Origin: Yoonia sp.
GTDB lineage: Bacteria > Pseudomonadota > Alphaproteobacteria > Rhodobacterales > Rhodobacteraceae
DNA: 32,946 nucleotides
Direction of reading: 5' to 3'
NCBI GenBank assembly: GCA_023955335.1
Contig: JAGSGF010000032.1
Location: 1 to 32,946 of the forward strand
Both the position numbers and the translations under genes were made by a program. Below, piece by piece: positions 8,951 to 16,464 of this stretch (position 1 is the first letter of the stretch; every line of letters starts with the position of its first letter). The notes below the pieces were generated by a model. The model searched no databases, had not been told where the DNA came from, and saw nothing but the letters and a program-made list of their open reading frames with translations.

Positions 8951-9421
8951 TTACTTGCGAAACTGATCAAGGCTGACGACGTCGGCATCTTGCCGTTTTT
9001 CCGTAGGCTCATCTTCGGCCATGACGTCCATCGGAGCTTCATCCACGGCATCTGTTTCTGGCGTCGCTTCCGGGGCCTCAAAGCGCAGGCCAAATTCAAC
9101 GGACGGATCAACGAACGTCTGGATCGCGTCATATGGAATATAAAGCGTCTCTGGACTGTCGCCAAAGTTAAGAGTGATGGTGAACCCTTCGTCGGTCACA
9201 TTCAGGTTGTCGAACCAATGTTGAATAACAACCGTCATTTCGCCGGGATACCGGTCAGACAGCCAATCCGCGATTTCCACGTCGGCATGCATTGTATCAA
9301 AGGTGATAAAGAAATGGTGGTCGCCGGGCAGCCCATCTTTTGCGATGCTGATCAGCACCTCTTGGATCAAGCCACGCATCGCGCGATGCATCAGGTTTCC
9401 ATAGTCGATCGTACCAGCCAC
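8951..9421 (-). CDS. sspB: ClpXP adaptor SspB, alphaproteobacterial type
   Basis: Adaptor that tethers ssrA-tagged and other substrates to the ClpXP protease. The N-terminal about 110 residues (IDYGNLMHRAMRGLIQEVL, FFITFDTMHADVEIADWLSDRYP, then a beta-rich part with IQHWFDNL) match the SspB-alpha fold. An acidic flexible linker follows, and the C-terminal tail VVSLDQFRK is the ClpX-binding module. The start codon is GTG, with GGAG about 10 nt upstream. It is notable that ssrA, which makes the tag SspB recognises, lies only 3 kb away on the same strand. Confidence 0.92.
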   Translation of the reverse strand: MAGTIDYGNLMHRAMRGLIQEVLISIAKDGLPGDHHFFITFDTMHADVEIADWLSDRYPGEMTVVIQHWFDNLNVTDEGFTITLNFGDSPETLYIPYDAIQTFVDPSVEFGLRFEAPEATPETDAVDEAPMDVMAEDEPTEKRQDADVVSLDQFRK

Positions 9422-9472
9422 AGTATTATTCTCCGCTATCCACTCCTCTACCTTATAAGATTCGAAGCGGGA

Positions 9473-10732
9473 TTAAAGGGGCAGTCCGAACCCCGCGCTG
9501 AAAAGTCCAACAATCGCGCAAATCAATAAGACCAAAGGCAGCCCCCAATGCCGCCCCAAGAGTAAGAAAGCAGCAAGCGCTGCGATTGCGACAGGGATAA
9601 CTTGCAGTGTTGTAATTTCCGGCAGGATCAGCTGAAGCGGGCCGATTGAGATGGGTGTGACGGTGCCGAAAAACACGTGGAGCGCAAACCAAAGCGACAG
9701 GTTGGCGATGACCCCAACCACCGCTGCAGTGATGCCAGATAATGCACTGGTAAGCCGTGGCCGCCCATCAAGCCAGTCAATCAGCGGCGCACCCGCGAAA
9801 ATCCATATAAAACAGGGTACAAAGGTCACCCAAAGTGTCAGCAAACCCGCCAGAATTGCAGTCCAGACCCCGCCGTTAAGGTATCCAGCCATCATGCCCA
9901 CAAATTGTGTCACAAGGATCAACGGGCCCGGAGTGGTTTCCGCCAAGCCGAGCGCATCCATCATTTGAGGCGTGGTCAGCCAGCCGAACCCAGTGACGAC
10001 CTCTTGGGTCATATAGGCCAACACTGCGTATGCGCCGCCGAACGTGACCACCGCGAGGGTCGAGAAAAATAATCCGATGTCGCGTAACAGCGGCAGATCC
10101 AGTGCTGCGACAATACCAATTGGACTTGCCCAGAGTGTGGCACCAACGACGACAACAACCATGCTTTGTCGCCAAGGCAGCGGGATCGACGGCGCGGCAT
10201 CGGTTGCGTGACGGCCCCACGCGCCCACAAATGCAGCGACGGCAATGACGATCGGGAATGGCACCGCAAACGCAAACAGCGCCACAAACGTCAGTACCGC
10301 AATAACGAGGTATTTGAATGAGGTCAGTGCCCGCTTTGACACTTTGATCAAAGCTTCAACGACGATAATCACGACGGTTGCTTTGACCCCAAGGAAAACG
10401 GCCTGCATCCACGGCAGTGATCCGTATGCGCCGTAGGCTAGCGCCAAAATAGCGATTAAAATCGCACCCGGGATGACGAATAGGCCGCCACCGATTAATC
10501 CCCCCATGATCCCGCGTTGTTTCCAGCCGGCATAGGTCGCAAGCTGCATTGCCTCTGGCCCAGGCAACAACATGCAGAACGATAGGGCGCGCAAAAACTG
10601 CGCCTCGGTCAACCATGTGCGTTCTTCGACAAGCTCTCGGTGCATCAGCGCGATCTGGGCTGCGGGGCCGCCAAATGATAACAGGCCGATCCGTCCAAAG
10701 ACGCGGATCATTTCAGACGTAGATACGATCAT
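9473..10732 (-). CDS. chrA: Chromate transporter ChrA
   Basis: Inner-membrane CHR-family protein (419 residues) that exports chromate. It shows the two homologous halves of long-chain CHR proteins. The first begins FGRIGLLSFGGPAAQIALMHRELV and contains LLPGPEAMQLATYAGW. The second begins STLAVVTFGGAYAVLAYM and contains ETTPGPLILVTQFVGMMAGY. Around 10-12 hydrophobic segments are present. The start overlaps the stop of the ChrB-like gene by 4 nt (ATGA), so the two are co-translated. Confidence 0.93.
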   Translation of the reverse strand: MIVSTSEMIRVFGRIGLLSFGGPAAQIALMHRELVEERTWLTEAQFLRALSFCMLLPGPEAMQLATYAGWKQRGIMGGLIGGGLFVIPGAILIAILALAYGAYGSLPWMQAVFLGVKATVVIIVVEALIKVSKRALTSFKYLVIAVLTFVALFAFAVPFPIVIAVAAFVGAWGRHATDAAPSIPLPWRQSMVVVVVGATLWASPIGIVAALDLPLLRDIGLFFSTLAVVTFGGAYAVLAYMTQEVVTGFGWLTTPQMMDALGLAETTPGPLILVTQFVGMMAGYLNGGVWTAILAGLLTLWVTFVPCFIWIFAGAPLIDWLDGRPRLTSALSGITAAVVGVIANLSLWFALHVFFGTVTPISIGPLQLILPEITTLQVIPVAIAALAAFLLLGRHWGLPLVLLICAIVGLFSAGFGLPL

Positions 10733-11280
10733 TCCGCGTGCCCTTCATCAAACCCGCCGCGCGCCCGGTGATAAAGCGAAAGACCTGCATCAAGCAGGGC
10801 GTTATCGTCACGATGGAGTTCTGAAAACCCAAGAGAAAATGCAACTAAACCAGAGGGTTGTTGGGCGTTCTTGCGGTGTTTCTTGTCCGCAGTCCAAATA
10901 ACATCCGCCATGCGGTTCAGGGCTTTGGTGTGTAAACCGACGGTCTCCAAAACCGCATGAAATTGATCTGCGACAGCGACCACACCGGCGCGTGGCCCCC
11001 ACATGAATTCCGCTTCTTGGTCCGTGATGCGTTTGATCTGCCAAGGACAGGCTATCCGGTCTATCTTGGGTCTTTGGCAGGTCACCCAACGACCGCTTTC
11101 GTGACTAAGCCCGATCGGCAAAGTTGGCGGGGGAGCGTCCTGCCCGCCAACAAATCCACATGTTAGTCGGCCATCAGCGGCGATGTCGTTTGCAATGCGC
11201 ATGTCCACGATTTCGGGGTGATCAGGTAAGCCAATTTGGCGCATCAACTTTGAAGGTGAAATTATGTTCAGGCCGGTCAC
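10729..11280 (-). CDS. Shortened ChrB-like chromate resistance protein
   Basis: A 183-residue protein with the ChrB-type domain (VTCQRPKIDRIACPWQIKRI, then AEFMWGP and a C-terminal GLVAFSLGFSELHRDDNALLDAGLSLY). Related roseobacter proteins, as I recall them, carry a full rhodanese domain in front and run to about 260-280 residues. Here the front is only about 60 residues (LMRQIGLPDHPEIVDMRIAND, then a Pro-rich joint), and a histidine-rich middle segment expected between VADQFHA and LETVGLHTK also seems missing. The frame is nevertheless intact. The GTG start at 11280 follows AAAGGA. Probably a chromate-sensing or reducing partner of ChrA, possibly reduced in function by internal deletion. Confidence 0.75.
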   Translation of the reverse strand: MTGLNIISPSKLMRQIGLPDHPEIVDMRIANDIAADGRLTCGFVGGQDAPPPTLPIGLSHESGRWVTCQRPKIDRIACPWQIKRITDQEAEFMWGPRAGVVAVADQFHAVLETVGLHTKALNRMADVIWTADKKHRKNAQQPSGLVAFSLGFSELHRDDNALLDAGLSLYHRARGGFDEGHAE

Positions 11281-11386
11281 GTGGCATCCTTTCTGATAAT
11301 TTCAGCGGATGCGATCCTTTGGCCGTGGCCTCATGGGGTGGTCGCGGGACCCCTTGATCATGTGATAGGTGGCAGTTTGGCGGGGG

Positions 11387-12040
11387 TCAACCCAGCACTA
11401 TGCTGAGTTCGCGCAGAATTTTGCGTCTAATCGCGTCGGGGTATTCGCGGTGCGTGCGCGCAGTGATAACAAAGCCGTTGCGCGTAATCACAGCGCCTCT
11501 GTAAAAATTGCTGATCGCCAGACCCATGCTCTCGATCGCGATCCCATTGATGGTGACGCCCATTTGTTCTGCCATGTTGCGCGCGTCGCGCGTGCTTGAT
11601 CCTGCATTGGGCGTTCCGTCACCTGAAATGTCGATGACTTTGTTCTTACAATCAGGGACTTGTGTGAATAATGGCAGGGCGAACCGAATGGCTTCTGCTG
11701 GGGCCGTGTCTGACAAAACAAAGGCCCTTGGCATCAGTTGAGATGTGTCTGCCAGAAGGGCCGCATCAAGGCTGGTGCGGATGCGTGTCCACGGCACCGT
11801 CAGTTCTTGACGATCTTGACCCGACCATTGGACCACGGCGATGGCCGCGTTTTGACCGACCATGGAATCAACAATTTCGGGGTCACGCAAGGCCGCGGCC
11901 AATCCATCAACTTGGAGCCTGTATTCACTTGGATCGACCGAGTTCGACACATCAATCGTCAGGATGAGCGCCGTCTCGCAAGCCATTGATAGGTTTGGAA
12001 TAATGGCGATTACAGCAGCTTTGATCAGCGTTTTGAGCAT
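11387..12040 (-). CDS. DUF1194 family secreted von Willebrand-type protein
   Basis: A 217-residue protein with a clear signal peptide (MLKTLIKAAVIAIIPNLSMA) and then CETALILTIDVSNSVDPSEY. The DxSxS part is the metal-ion-dependent adhesion site (MIDAS) of a VWA-like fold; a later SGDGTPN supplies the usual second metal-binding loop. DUF1194 proteins are common in alphaproteobacteria and lack a known role; they are thought to be periplasmic. The ATG at 12040 is preferred over an in-frame start 78 nt upstream because the signal peptide begins there. The two near-identical repeats and the palindromes lie just upstream. Confidence 0.87.
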   Translation of the reverse strand: MLKTLIKAAVIAIIPNLSMACETALILTIDVSNSVDPSEYRLQVDGLAAALRDPEIVDSMVGQNAAIAVVQWSGQDRQELTVPWTRIRTSLDAALLADTSQLMPRAFVLSDTAPAEAIRFALPLFTQVPDCKNKVIDISGDGTPNAGSSTRDARNMAEQMGVTINGIAIESMGLAISNFYRGAVITRNGFVITARTHREYPDAIRRKILRELSIVLG

Positions 12041-12092
12041 AGGGTATGGTGGCGCATATTGCGCAATCCAAGCAAGACAATTCTGAAACGGC

Positions 12093-12115
12093 AGAAAGTG
12101 CGGGTTTCTGTTGCC
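12093..12115. repeat. Direct repeat copy 1 (23 nt)
   Basis: This 23-nt unit starts AGAAAGTGCG and ends TTCTGTTGCC. It recurs at 12219-12241 with a single G/A difference and the same orientation, 126 bp away. It lies 53 bp upstream of the DUF1194 start codon. Confidence 0.8.
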
Positions 12116-12118
12116 CAA

Positions 12119-12148
12119 TGTTCGCTCGCGAACACTGTCCTAGGACAG
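12119..12148. promoter_or_regulatory. Two abutting palindromes
   Basis: TGTTCGCTCGCGAACA (12119-12134; 7-bp arms, 2-nt centre) is followed without a gap by the perfect 14-bp palindrome CTGTCCTAGGACAG (12135-12148). No T-run follows on either strand, so these look more like protein-binding sites or a cruciform than a terminator. They sit between the two 23-nt repeats. Confidence 0.55.
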
Positions 12149-12218
12149 AGTGGTTTTGCAAAAAACTGCGGAGTCCGACATCCAGTCTTGTCCGATTGTT
12201 GCCGATTATCAGGAGGGG

Positions 12219-12241
12219 AGAAAGTGCAGGTTTCTGTTGCC
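12219..12241. repeat. Direct repeat copy 2 (23 nt)
   Basis: Second copy of the unit at 12093-12115, with 22 of 23 positions identical. On the reverse strand it directly follows the 3' part of ssrA and could form part of its transcript end: GCAGGT (12247-12252) can pair with ACCTGC inside the repeat. Confidence 0.8.
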
Positions 12242-12242
12242 A

Positions 12243-12537
12243 GGTACCTGCGAACCCCGCCTTAAGCTGCTAGGCCTAAGGGCTTAAGTTTCGGCAACGA
12301 AGACTGCTTACGCAGCCACCGCCATAGCCGGAGCACGGTTGTCATTTGCAACTATACAATTTGTACCGATAACGGTGGTAACTCACCGAAACAAAGCTAA
12401 CCTCTTTAGACGTTCGTCGATCCTATTTCGACCCCACAGCTGCCAAATGAGCAGATAGTTGGTGGAGTCGCCGGGTACCGCCCCCGGGTCCGATCCGCTT
12501 ATTACAAGCGCGTTTATGTTCATAGTCCCGAAGGACA
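12243..12537 (-). ncRNA. ssrA: Transfer-messenger RNA, circularly permuted two-piece form
   Basis: tmRNA rescues stalled ribosomes and adds a degradation tag. On the reverse strand the acceptor piece comes first (about 12537 to 12460), with a T-arm-like hairpin and an encoded CCA end (ACTCCACCA, ending at 12460). A spacer of about 24 nt follows. The coding piece then starts at GGGGTCGAAATAGGATCGAC (12435), which resembles the usual tmRNA 5' end. It contains the tag frame GCA AAT GAC AAC ... GCT GCG TAA (stop about 12310), giving ANDNRAPAMAVAA, an alphaproteobacterial-type tag ending in the ClpX signal VAA. This order (3' half before 5' half) is the known permuted arrangement of alphaproteobacteria. 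The 3' end of the coding piece is estimated from hairpins near 12290-12250 and may be off by tens of nucleotides. Confidence 0.93.
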
Positions 12538-12542
12538 CTCCA

Positions 12543-12571
12543 TAGATAGGCCGTAGGGGCCACAGGTGCAA
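12543..12571 (-). promoter_or_regulatory. Promoter of ssrA
   Basis: TTGCAC (12571-12566) and TATCTA (12548-12543) are separated by exactly 17 nt on the reverse strand and are close to the housekeeping sigma consensus. They place a transcription start at about 12537, at the front of the acceptor piece. Confidence 0.7.
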
Positions 12572-12614
12572 GGGGTAGGTCGAAAAGCGGGCAATTTTCC
12601 CGTCTGAAAGATTT

Positions 12615-12959
12615 TCACAGATTGTAGGCAATCGCGCTAAGTCCCACGGCAGCTTCTACCGCAAAGAACCCCCATTTCTTTGGTGTTGCCCCGTCGCGGA
12701 AAACGGAGGTTAGCCGACCCATCGCGGCCCCCATCCAGCAAAATCCGATCATTGCGAACGCGGCAGGGGTGCCAAGGATCAGTGCGCCCATGCCCATGCC
12801 CACAAATAACGCCCCCGCAGAGGCGCTGATTTCGGACATGCCCATTGTGTCGGTGTGTCCGGTCAGGTTCAGTGTTTCCATCGTGTATTTGGGCGCAAGC
12901 CAGCCAAAGGCCCCAAGCCCGATTGAAAGAAGCGCAAAGATGATATTGAGTGTATCCAT
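12615..12959 (-). CDS. DUF4345-like small membrane protein
   Basis: A 114-residue protein with four hydrophobic segments, beginning MDTLNIIFALLSIGLGAFGWL. The glycine-rich motif ASAGALFVGMGMGALILG and the short loop RLTSVFRDGATPKKWGFF fit the DUF4345 group of small membrane proteins of unknown function. A ribosome binding site (AGGACGAG) precedes the ATG. It stands alone between ssrA and the terminator of the binding-protein gene. Confidence 0.75.
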   Translation of the reverse strand: MDTLNIIFALLSIGLGAFGWLAPKYTMETLNLTGHTDTMGMSEISASAGALFVGMGMGALILGTPAAFAMIGFCWMGAAMGRLTSVFRDGATPKKWGFFAVEAAVGLSAIAYNL

Positions 12960-13007
12960 AAATCTCGTCCTGACCTGCGTAGGATGGGTTTTAACCCATC
13001 ATCAATA

Positions 13008-13044
13008 AAAAAGGGCGGAACCCTTTTGGATTCCGCCCCTTATA
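13008..13044 (-). terminator. Rho-independent terminator of the binding-protein gene
   Basis: On the reverse strand, a stem made of GGGGCGGAA and TTCCGCCC arms is followed by a run of T. It lies about 20 nt after the stop codon at 13065 and separates this gene from the DUF4345 gene. Confidence 0.85.
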
Positions 13045-13064
13045 ACCTAGATCGCAAATTGGGT

Positions 13065-14105
13065 TTAGAAACCCGCTTTGATCAATTCAAACGTTTCAAC
13101 CTGACGCTCGCGTGCGTCGTTGGACATTGGCTGCTGCGCCAGCAGTGGCACGTCGATTGGCTCCAGACCCGCAATAATCAGATCTTCTGGACCAACAAGC
13201 TCGTTCAGCGCTGTTTTGTTTGCAGACCCGTAACCGGAATTCAGCAGGGGAATCACGTTGTCAGGGGACAGGAACGAATTGAGGTAATCATAGGCTTTGT
13301 CCTCAACGCCGGGGCCGTCTTTCAGGTTCACGTAGCCGCAAAGCCAGAGCGATGATCCTTCGGTTGCTTTGCGTTGGAAACCGATTGGGCGTCCTTCTTC
13401 CAGCATCGTTGGATAGGTTTCGTTCCATGCCCAGCTGACCAAAATCTCGCCGGTAGCCATCAGCTGCGCCAGTTCGGCCGCGTCAGTCCAATAGGTCCGC
13501 AGGTTGCTATGTACTTGACGCAACCAATCGGATGCCGCATCGAACTGTGCGTCTGTCGCAGTAGACCAATCGTCGACACCAGTCGCCAGATAGGCCAGCG
13601 CGTAAGCGTCGTCCACGTTGTCAGGCAATGTCATCCGGCCCGCAAATTTCGGGTTCAGAAATACGTCAAGCGATGCAACTTCGTCTGCGGTCACTTCTTC
13701 AGGGTTATAGGCCACAGCCGTGGACCCGAAATCGGTCGGGATGAAATAGGCCTCGCCACGGGCGATATCGTTGCCTTTCAGGTTTCCGTCCAGATCATCA
13801 AAATAGCTGATCTTGGATGTGTCCCAAGGCTCGATAATTCCACTGTCTGTCCATTTGGTCACGGAACCCGCGCAGATATGCGCGACGTCAGCCTGAAATC
13901 CAGCGCGGATTTTCTGGAACGCTTCGTCTTCGTCGCCAAAGAACGCAAAGGCAGGCGCTTGGCCATGCTGTGCGATGTATGCCGTGTGGTGCTGCTCTTC
14001 TTCAAAGCCGGAATAGTCAAATACCAACAGGTCAGTGTCTTGGGCCGAAACTGCTGTGCTAAGTGCGACGACAGATGCGGCACTCAGAAAGGTCGTGAAT
14101 TTCAT
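13065..14105 (-). CDS. Polyamine-type ABC transporter substrate-binding protein
   Basis: A 346-residue periplasmic binding protein of the PotD/PotF class. A signal peptide (MKFTTFLSAASVVALSTAVSAQ) is followed by LLVFDYSGFEE, the family's first strand. Later come the typical hinge and ligand-pocket segments (YFIPTDFGSTAVAYNPEEV, ILVSWAWNETYPTMLEEG, the C-terminal LNSFLSPDNVIPLLNSGYG). GGGAGA precedes the ATG. No permease or ATPase gene is next to it, so it is an orphan that must share a transporter encoded elsewhere. It lies 64 nt downstream of the GntR regulator on the same strand and may be co-transcribed with it. The ligand (putrescine, spermidine or another cationic compound) is not determined. 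Confidence 0.87.
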   Translation of the reverse strand: MKFTTFLSAASVVALSTAVSAQDTDLLVFDYSGFEEEQHHTAYIAQHGQAPAFAFFGDEDEAFQKIRAGFQADVAHICAGSVTKWTDSGIIEPWDTSKISYFDDLDGNLKGNDIARGEAYFIPTDFGSTAVAYNPEEVTADEVASLDVFLNPKFAGRMTLPDNVDDAYALAYLATGVDDWSTATDAQFDAASDWLRQVHSNLRTYWTDAAELAQLMATGEILVSWAWNETYPTMLEEGRPIGFQRKATEGSSLWLCGYVNLKDGPGVEDKAYDYLNSFLSPDNVIPLLNSGYGSANKTALNELVGPEDLIIAGLEPIDVPLLAQQPMSNDARERQVETFELIKAGF

Positions 14106-14169
14106 GCTAAGTTCTCCCGATTAGCGTGCTGATAATCAGGTTAGGCGGCGTCATTGACACCCGCAAGGG

Positions 14170-14910
14170 TCAATTGTTGGCTTTTGCAGCCTGCCGCGCA
14201 TCAATAATGCTTTGCGCAAGCGTGTTGGTATAGTCGGCGAGCGCTGAAAGGTGCATGTCCACAGCCGCACCGTCACGTTGCTCAAGCGCATCGGCAATCT
14301 GGCTGTGAAGCCCGACGATTGTTTCGCGGGACCGTGCGCTGAACGTGATCATGTTCATGAGCGGCTGCATTGCCTCGACGGCACCTGCTAACTGGTACGA
14401 GATTACTGGATTGCCCGCTGCATCAACAAGCGCCCGGTGGAACGCCACGTCAGATGCGCAGAACGCCTCGTCGGTTAGCCCCGGTTGTGATTGGCGGTGC
14501 GTTTCTGCGCGCATGGTTGCCAAATGGTCCGCTGTCCGTCGCTCGGACGCCAGCGTCGCACATGACCGTTCAAGCGCGTAGCGCGCCTCACAGGCCGTGC
14601 CAAAGCTTACGTCATTCATCGACAGGAGCAGCGTGGATGTCGTAATCTGCTGGCCGTAGGCATCCTCGAACCGCAATCGGTTCACGAATGCCCCACCCGT
14701 GGCGCCCCGTTGCGTGCGGATCAAGGATTGCGCACCCAGCCGTTTGAGCGCTTCGCGCACTGTTGGACGGGACACGTCAAATTGTTCAGACAATTCTGCC
14801 TCGGACGGAAGCCGTTCATCCACCAATAAATCACCGGACATAATCGCGTCACGGATCGCTTTTGCTATTTGCGCGGACAGGTCGGCGGGGCTGTTGGGAT
14901 CAATTTTCAT
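14170..14910 (-). CDS. GntR-family (FadR subgroup) transcriptional regulator
   Basis: A 246-residue regulator with an N-terminal winged helix-turn-helix (IAKAIRDAIMSGDLLVDERL, then SEAELSEQFDVSRPTVREALKRLGAQSLI). An all-helical C-terminal FCD-type ligand domain follows (ARYALERSCATLASER, then DVAFHRALVDAAGNPVI with the metal-binding Asp/His positions, and HSQIADALEQRDGAAV). Two operator-like boxes directly abut its ATG, and no Shine-Dalgarno sequence is visible, so translation may be leaderless or weak and the gene is probably self-repressed. It is divergent from DUF2182-DUF1326-DinB-dmdA, which makes that operon a plausible target. The downstream binding-protein gene is another. The effector is unknown. 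Confidence 0.92.
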   Translation of the reverse strand: MKIDPNSPADLSAQIAKAIRDAIMSGDLLVDERLPSEAELSEQFDVSRPTVREALKRLGAQSLIRTQRGATGGAFVNRLRFEDAYGQQITTSTLLLSMNDVSFGTACEARYALERSCATLASERRTADHLATMRAETHRQSQPGLTDEAFCASDVAFHRALVDAAGNPVISYQLAGAVEAMQPLMNMITFSARSRETIVGLHSQIADALEQRDGAAVDMHLSALADYTNTLAQSIIDARQAAKANN

Positions 14911-14936
14911 TTGTCAGACAATTAATCGTCTGACAT
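14911..14936. promoter_or_regulatory. Double GntR-type operator
   Basis: Two FadR-type half-symmetric boxes, TTGTCAGACAA (14911-14921, perfect) and TCGTCTGACAT (14926-14936), both fit TNGTNNNACNN. Together they form a larger palindrome with 8-bp arms TGTCAGAC and GTCTGACA around an 8-nt centre. They touch the GntR start codon and lie 47 nt upstream of the divergent DUF2182 gene. Confidence 0.7.
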
Positions 14937-14982
14937 ATGATTAGCAAGAGCCTGAGTCGCAAACGCTGGGAGGTCGTGCGCA

Positions 14983-15738
14983 ATGATGACGATCAAATCT
15001 ACTTTTTCTATCCGTACGGTTGCTTGGCTAGCCTTCTTTGCCGCGATCCTTCTGGCTTGGATCATGCTGTTTATGGCGGCACGGATGTCTGGGGTTGATC
15101 TGATCGGCCGCCCGGTCGGCATGAACATGATGCCAATGGTGACGTTTGGTGCGTTGTTCCCGATGTGGGCTATTATGATGGCTGCGATGATGTTGCCGAC
15201 AATGGTGCCGACCTTAACCAGTTACGAGGACCTGATGCGCAGTGCGGATGGGACGCGGGCAGGGTGGTTTGGTGTTTTATTGGGCTATTTCATCGTTTGG
15301 GCAGGATTTGGTGCGTTAATCACAGTGGCGCAGGTCGCGTTGTTGGCGGCAGGACTTATTGACGGATTGGGCATTGCTGCAAGCGGTTGGTTTGCCGCCG
15401 CGTTGTTGATCATTGTGGGGCTGTTCCAGTTTTCTCGCGTGAAGGACGTCTGCCACGGCGTTTGCCACAGCCCGATGATGTATTTTGTGGGGCATTGGAA
15501 GACAGGGTTCACTGGCGGACTGCGCATGGGGCTTGGGCTTGGTGCGTTTTGCGTTGGTTGCTGCTGGGGCTTTATGGCCTTGGGGTTTGTTGGCGGCGTG
15601 ATGAGCCTCGCGTGGATGGGCCTTGCCACATTGTTTATGATTTTGGAAAAACTGCCTCAGATTGGGCATAAAGTGACGAAACCGATGGGTGTGCTGCTGA
15701 TTGCAGCGGGCCTGATCGTGGCTGTCGCATCACTGTAA
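14983..15738 (+). CDS. DUF2182 integral membrane protein
   Basis: A 251-residue protein with about seven hydrophobic segments matching DUF2182 (predicted metal-binding membrane proteins). Visible marks are a Met-rich region (WAIMMAAMMLPTMVPTLTSYE), VCHGVCHSPMMYF, and GAFCVGCCWGFMALGFVGG, the latter two rich in Cys, His and Met as expected for metal binding. An ATG pair at 14983/14986 follows GGGAGG. It is the first gene of a tight run with DUF1326 (15 nt gap), DinB and dmdA. Function unknown; membrane handling of copper or another soft metal is only an inference from the residues. Confidence 0.85.
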   Translation: MMTIKSTFSIRTVAWLAFFAAILLAWIMLFMAARMSGVDLIGRPVGMNMMPMVTFGALFPMWAIMMAAMMLPTMVPTLTSYEDLMRSADGTRAGWFGVLLGYFIVWAGFGALITVAQVALLAAGLIDGLGIAASGWFAAALLIIVGLFQFSRVKDVCHGVCHSPMMYFVGHWKTGFTGGLRMGLGLGAFCVGCCWGFMALGFVGGVMSLAWMGLATLFMILEKLPQIGHKVTKPMGVLLIAAGLIVAVASL

Positions 15739-15753
15739 AGGAAAGGGACCACC

Positions 15754-16464
15754 ATGGCCGATAAAGAGACACGCGCACCCGCCGATCAACTGCCAGTTTC
15801 GCAGCGAATTGACGCGCGCATGGAAAGTCACCCGCTGCGCCGCAAGATGAACCCAACCGATTGGGCGATCAAAGGGGAGCTGTTTTTGAACTGTTCATGT
15901 GACCTGTTCTGCCCTTGTGTTGTGTCGCTTGGCGCGCACCCTCCAACAGAAGGCCACTGCCATGCATGGATGGCGATTGCCATTGATGAGGGCCATTTTG
16001 AGGGCGAAGACCTGTCGGGTCTGAACATCGGTCTGCTGGTCGATATTCCAGGCCGTATGGGCGAAGGCAACTGGCGCGTTGCGGCTTATGTTGATGAGCG
16101 GTCAACGCAAAAGGCGTATAACGGCATCCTGAAGATTTTCAGCGGTGCTGCTGGCGGAACCACAGGGCTGTTTACGTTCCTTGTGTCCGAGATCATCGGT
16201 GCCGAGCGTGAAAAAGTTGATATCGTGCGCGATGGTAACAAGCGGAGCATCATGATCGGCCGGAAAATCCAAGGCGAAATCGAGATGATCGAAGGCAAGT
16301 CCAAGGATCATCCGGTCATGATCACCAATTCCAAGTATTGGATGGGTCCTGACATTATTGCGGCCAAAGGTTTGCGGTCCAAGGTGCGCGATTACGGGCG
16401 CGTTTGGGACTTTGGTGGAAAATCTGCCGAAGTCTGCCCAATTGATTGGCATGGCCCTAAGTAA
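15754..16464 (+). CDS. DUF1326 domain protein
   Basis: A 236-residue soluble protein. DUF1326 is recognised by LFLNCSCDLFCPCVVSLGAHP near residue 50, where CSC and CPC pairs can bind a metal, and by GHCHAWMAIAIDEGHF shortly after. Most of the remaining protein is beta-rich. DUF1326 and DUF2182 proteins are often neighbours. A strong ribosome binding site (AAAGGAAAGGG) precedes the ATG. Its stop overlaps the DinB start by 1 nt. No biochemical role is known to me. Confidence 0.85.
   Translation: MADKETRAPADQLPVSQRIDARMESHPLRRKMNPTDWAIKGELFLNCSCDLFCPCVVSLGAHPPTEGHCHAWMAIAIDEGHFEGEDLSGLNIGLLVDIPGRMGEGNWRVAAYVDERSTQKAYNGILKIFSGAAGGTTGLFTFLVSEIIGAEREKVDIVRDGNKRSIMIGRKIQGEIEMIEGKSKDHPVMITNSKYWMGPDIIAAKGLRSKVRDYGRVWDFGGKSAEVCPIDWHGPK

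Noticed and set aside
12383..12631. 82-codon reverse frame overlapping ssrA
   Set aside because: It spans the acceptor and coding pieces of tmRNA, which explain the sequence better.
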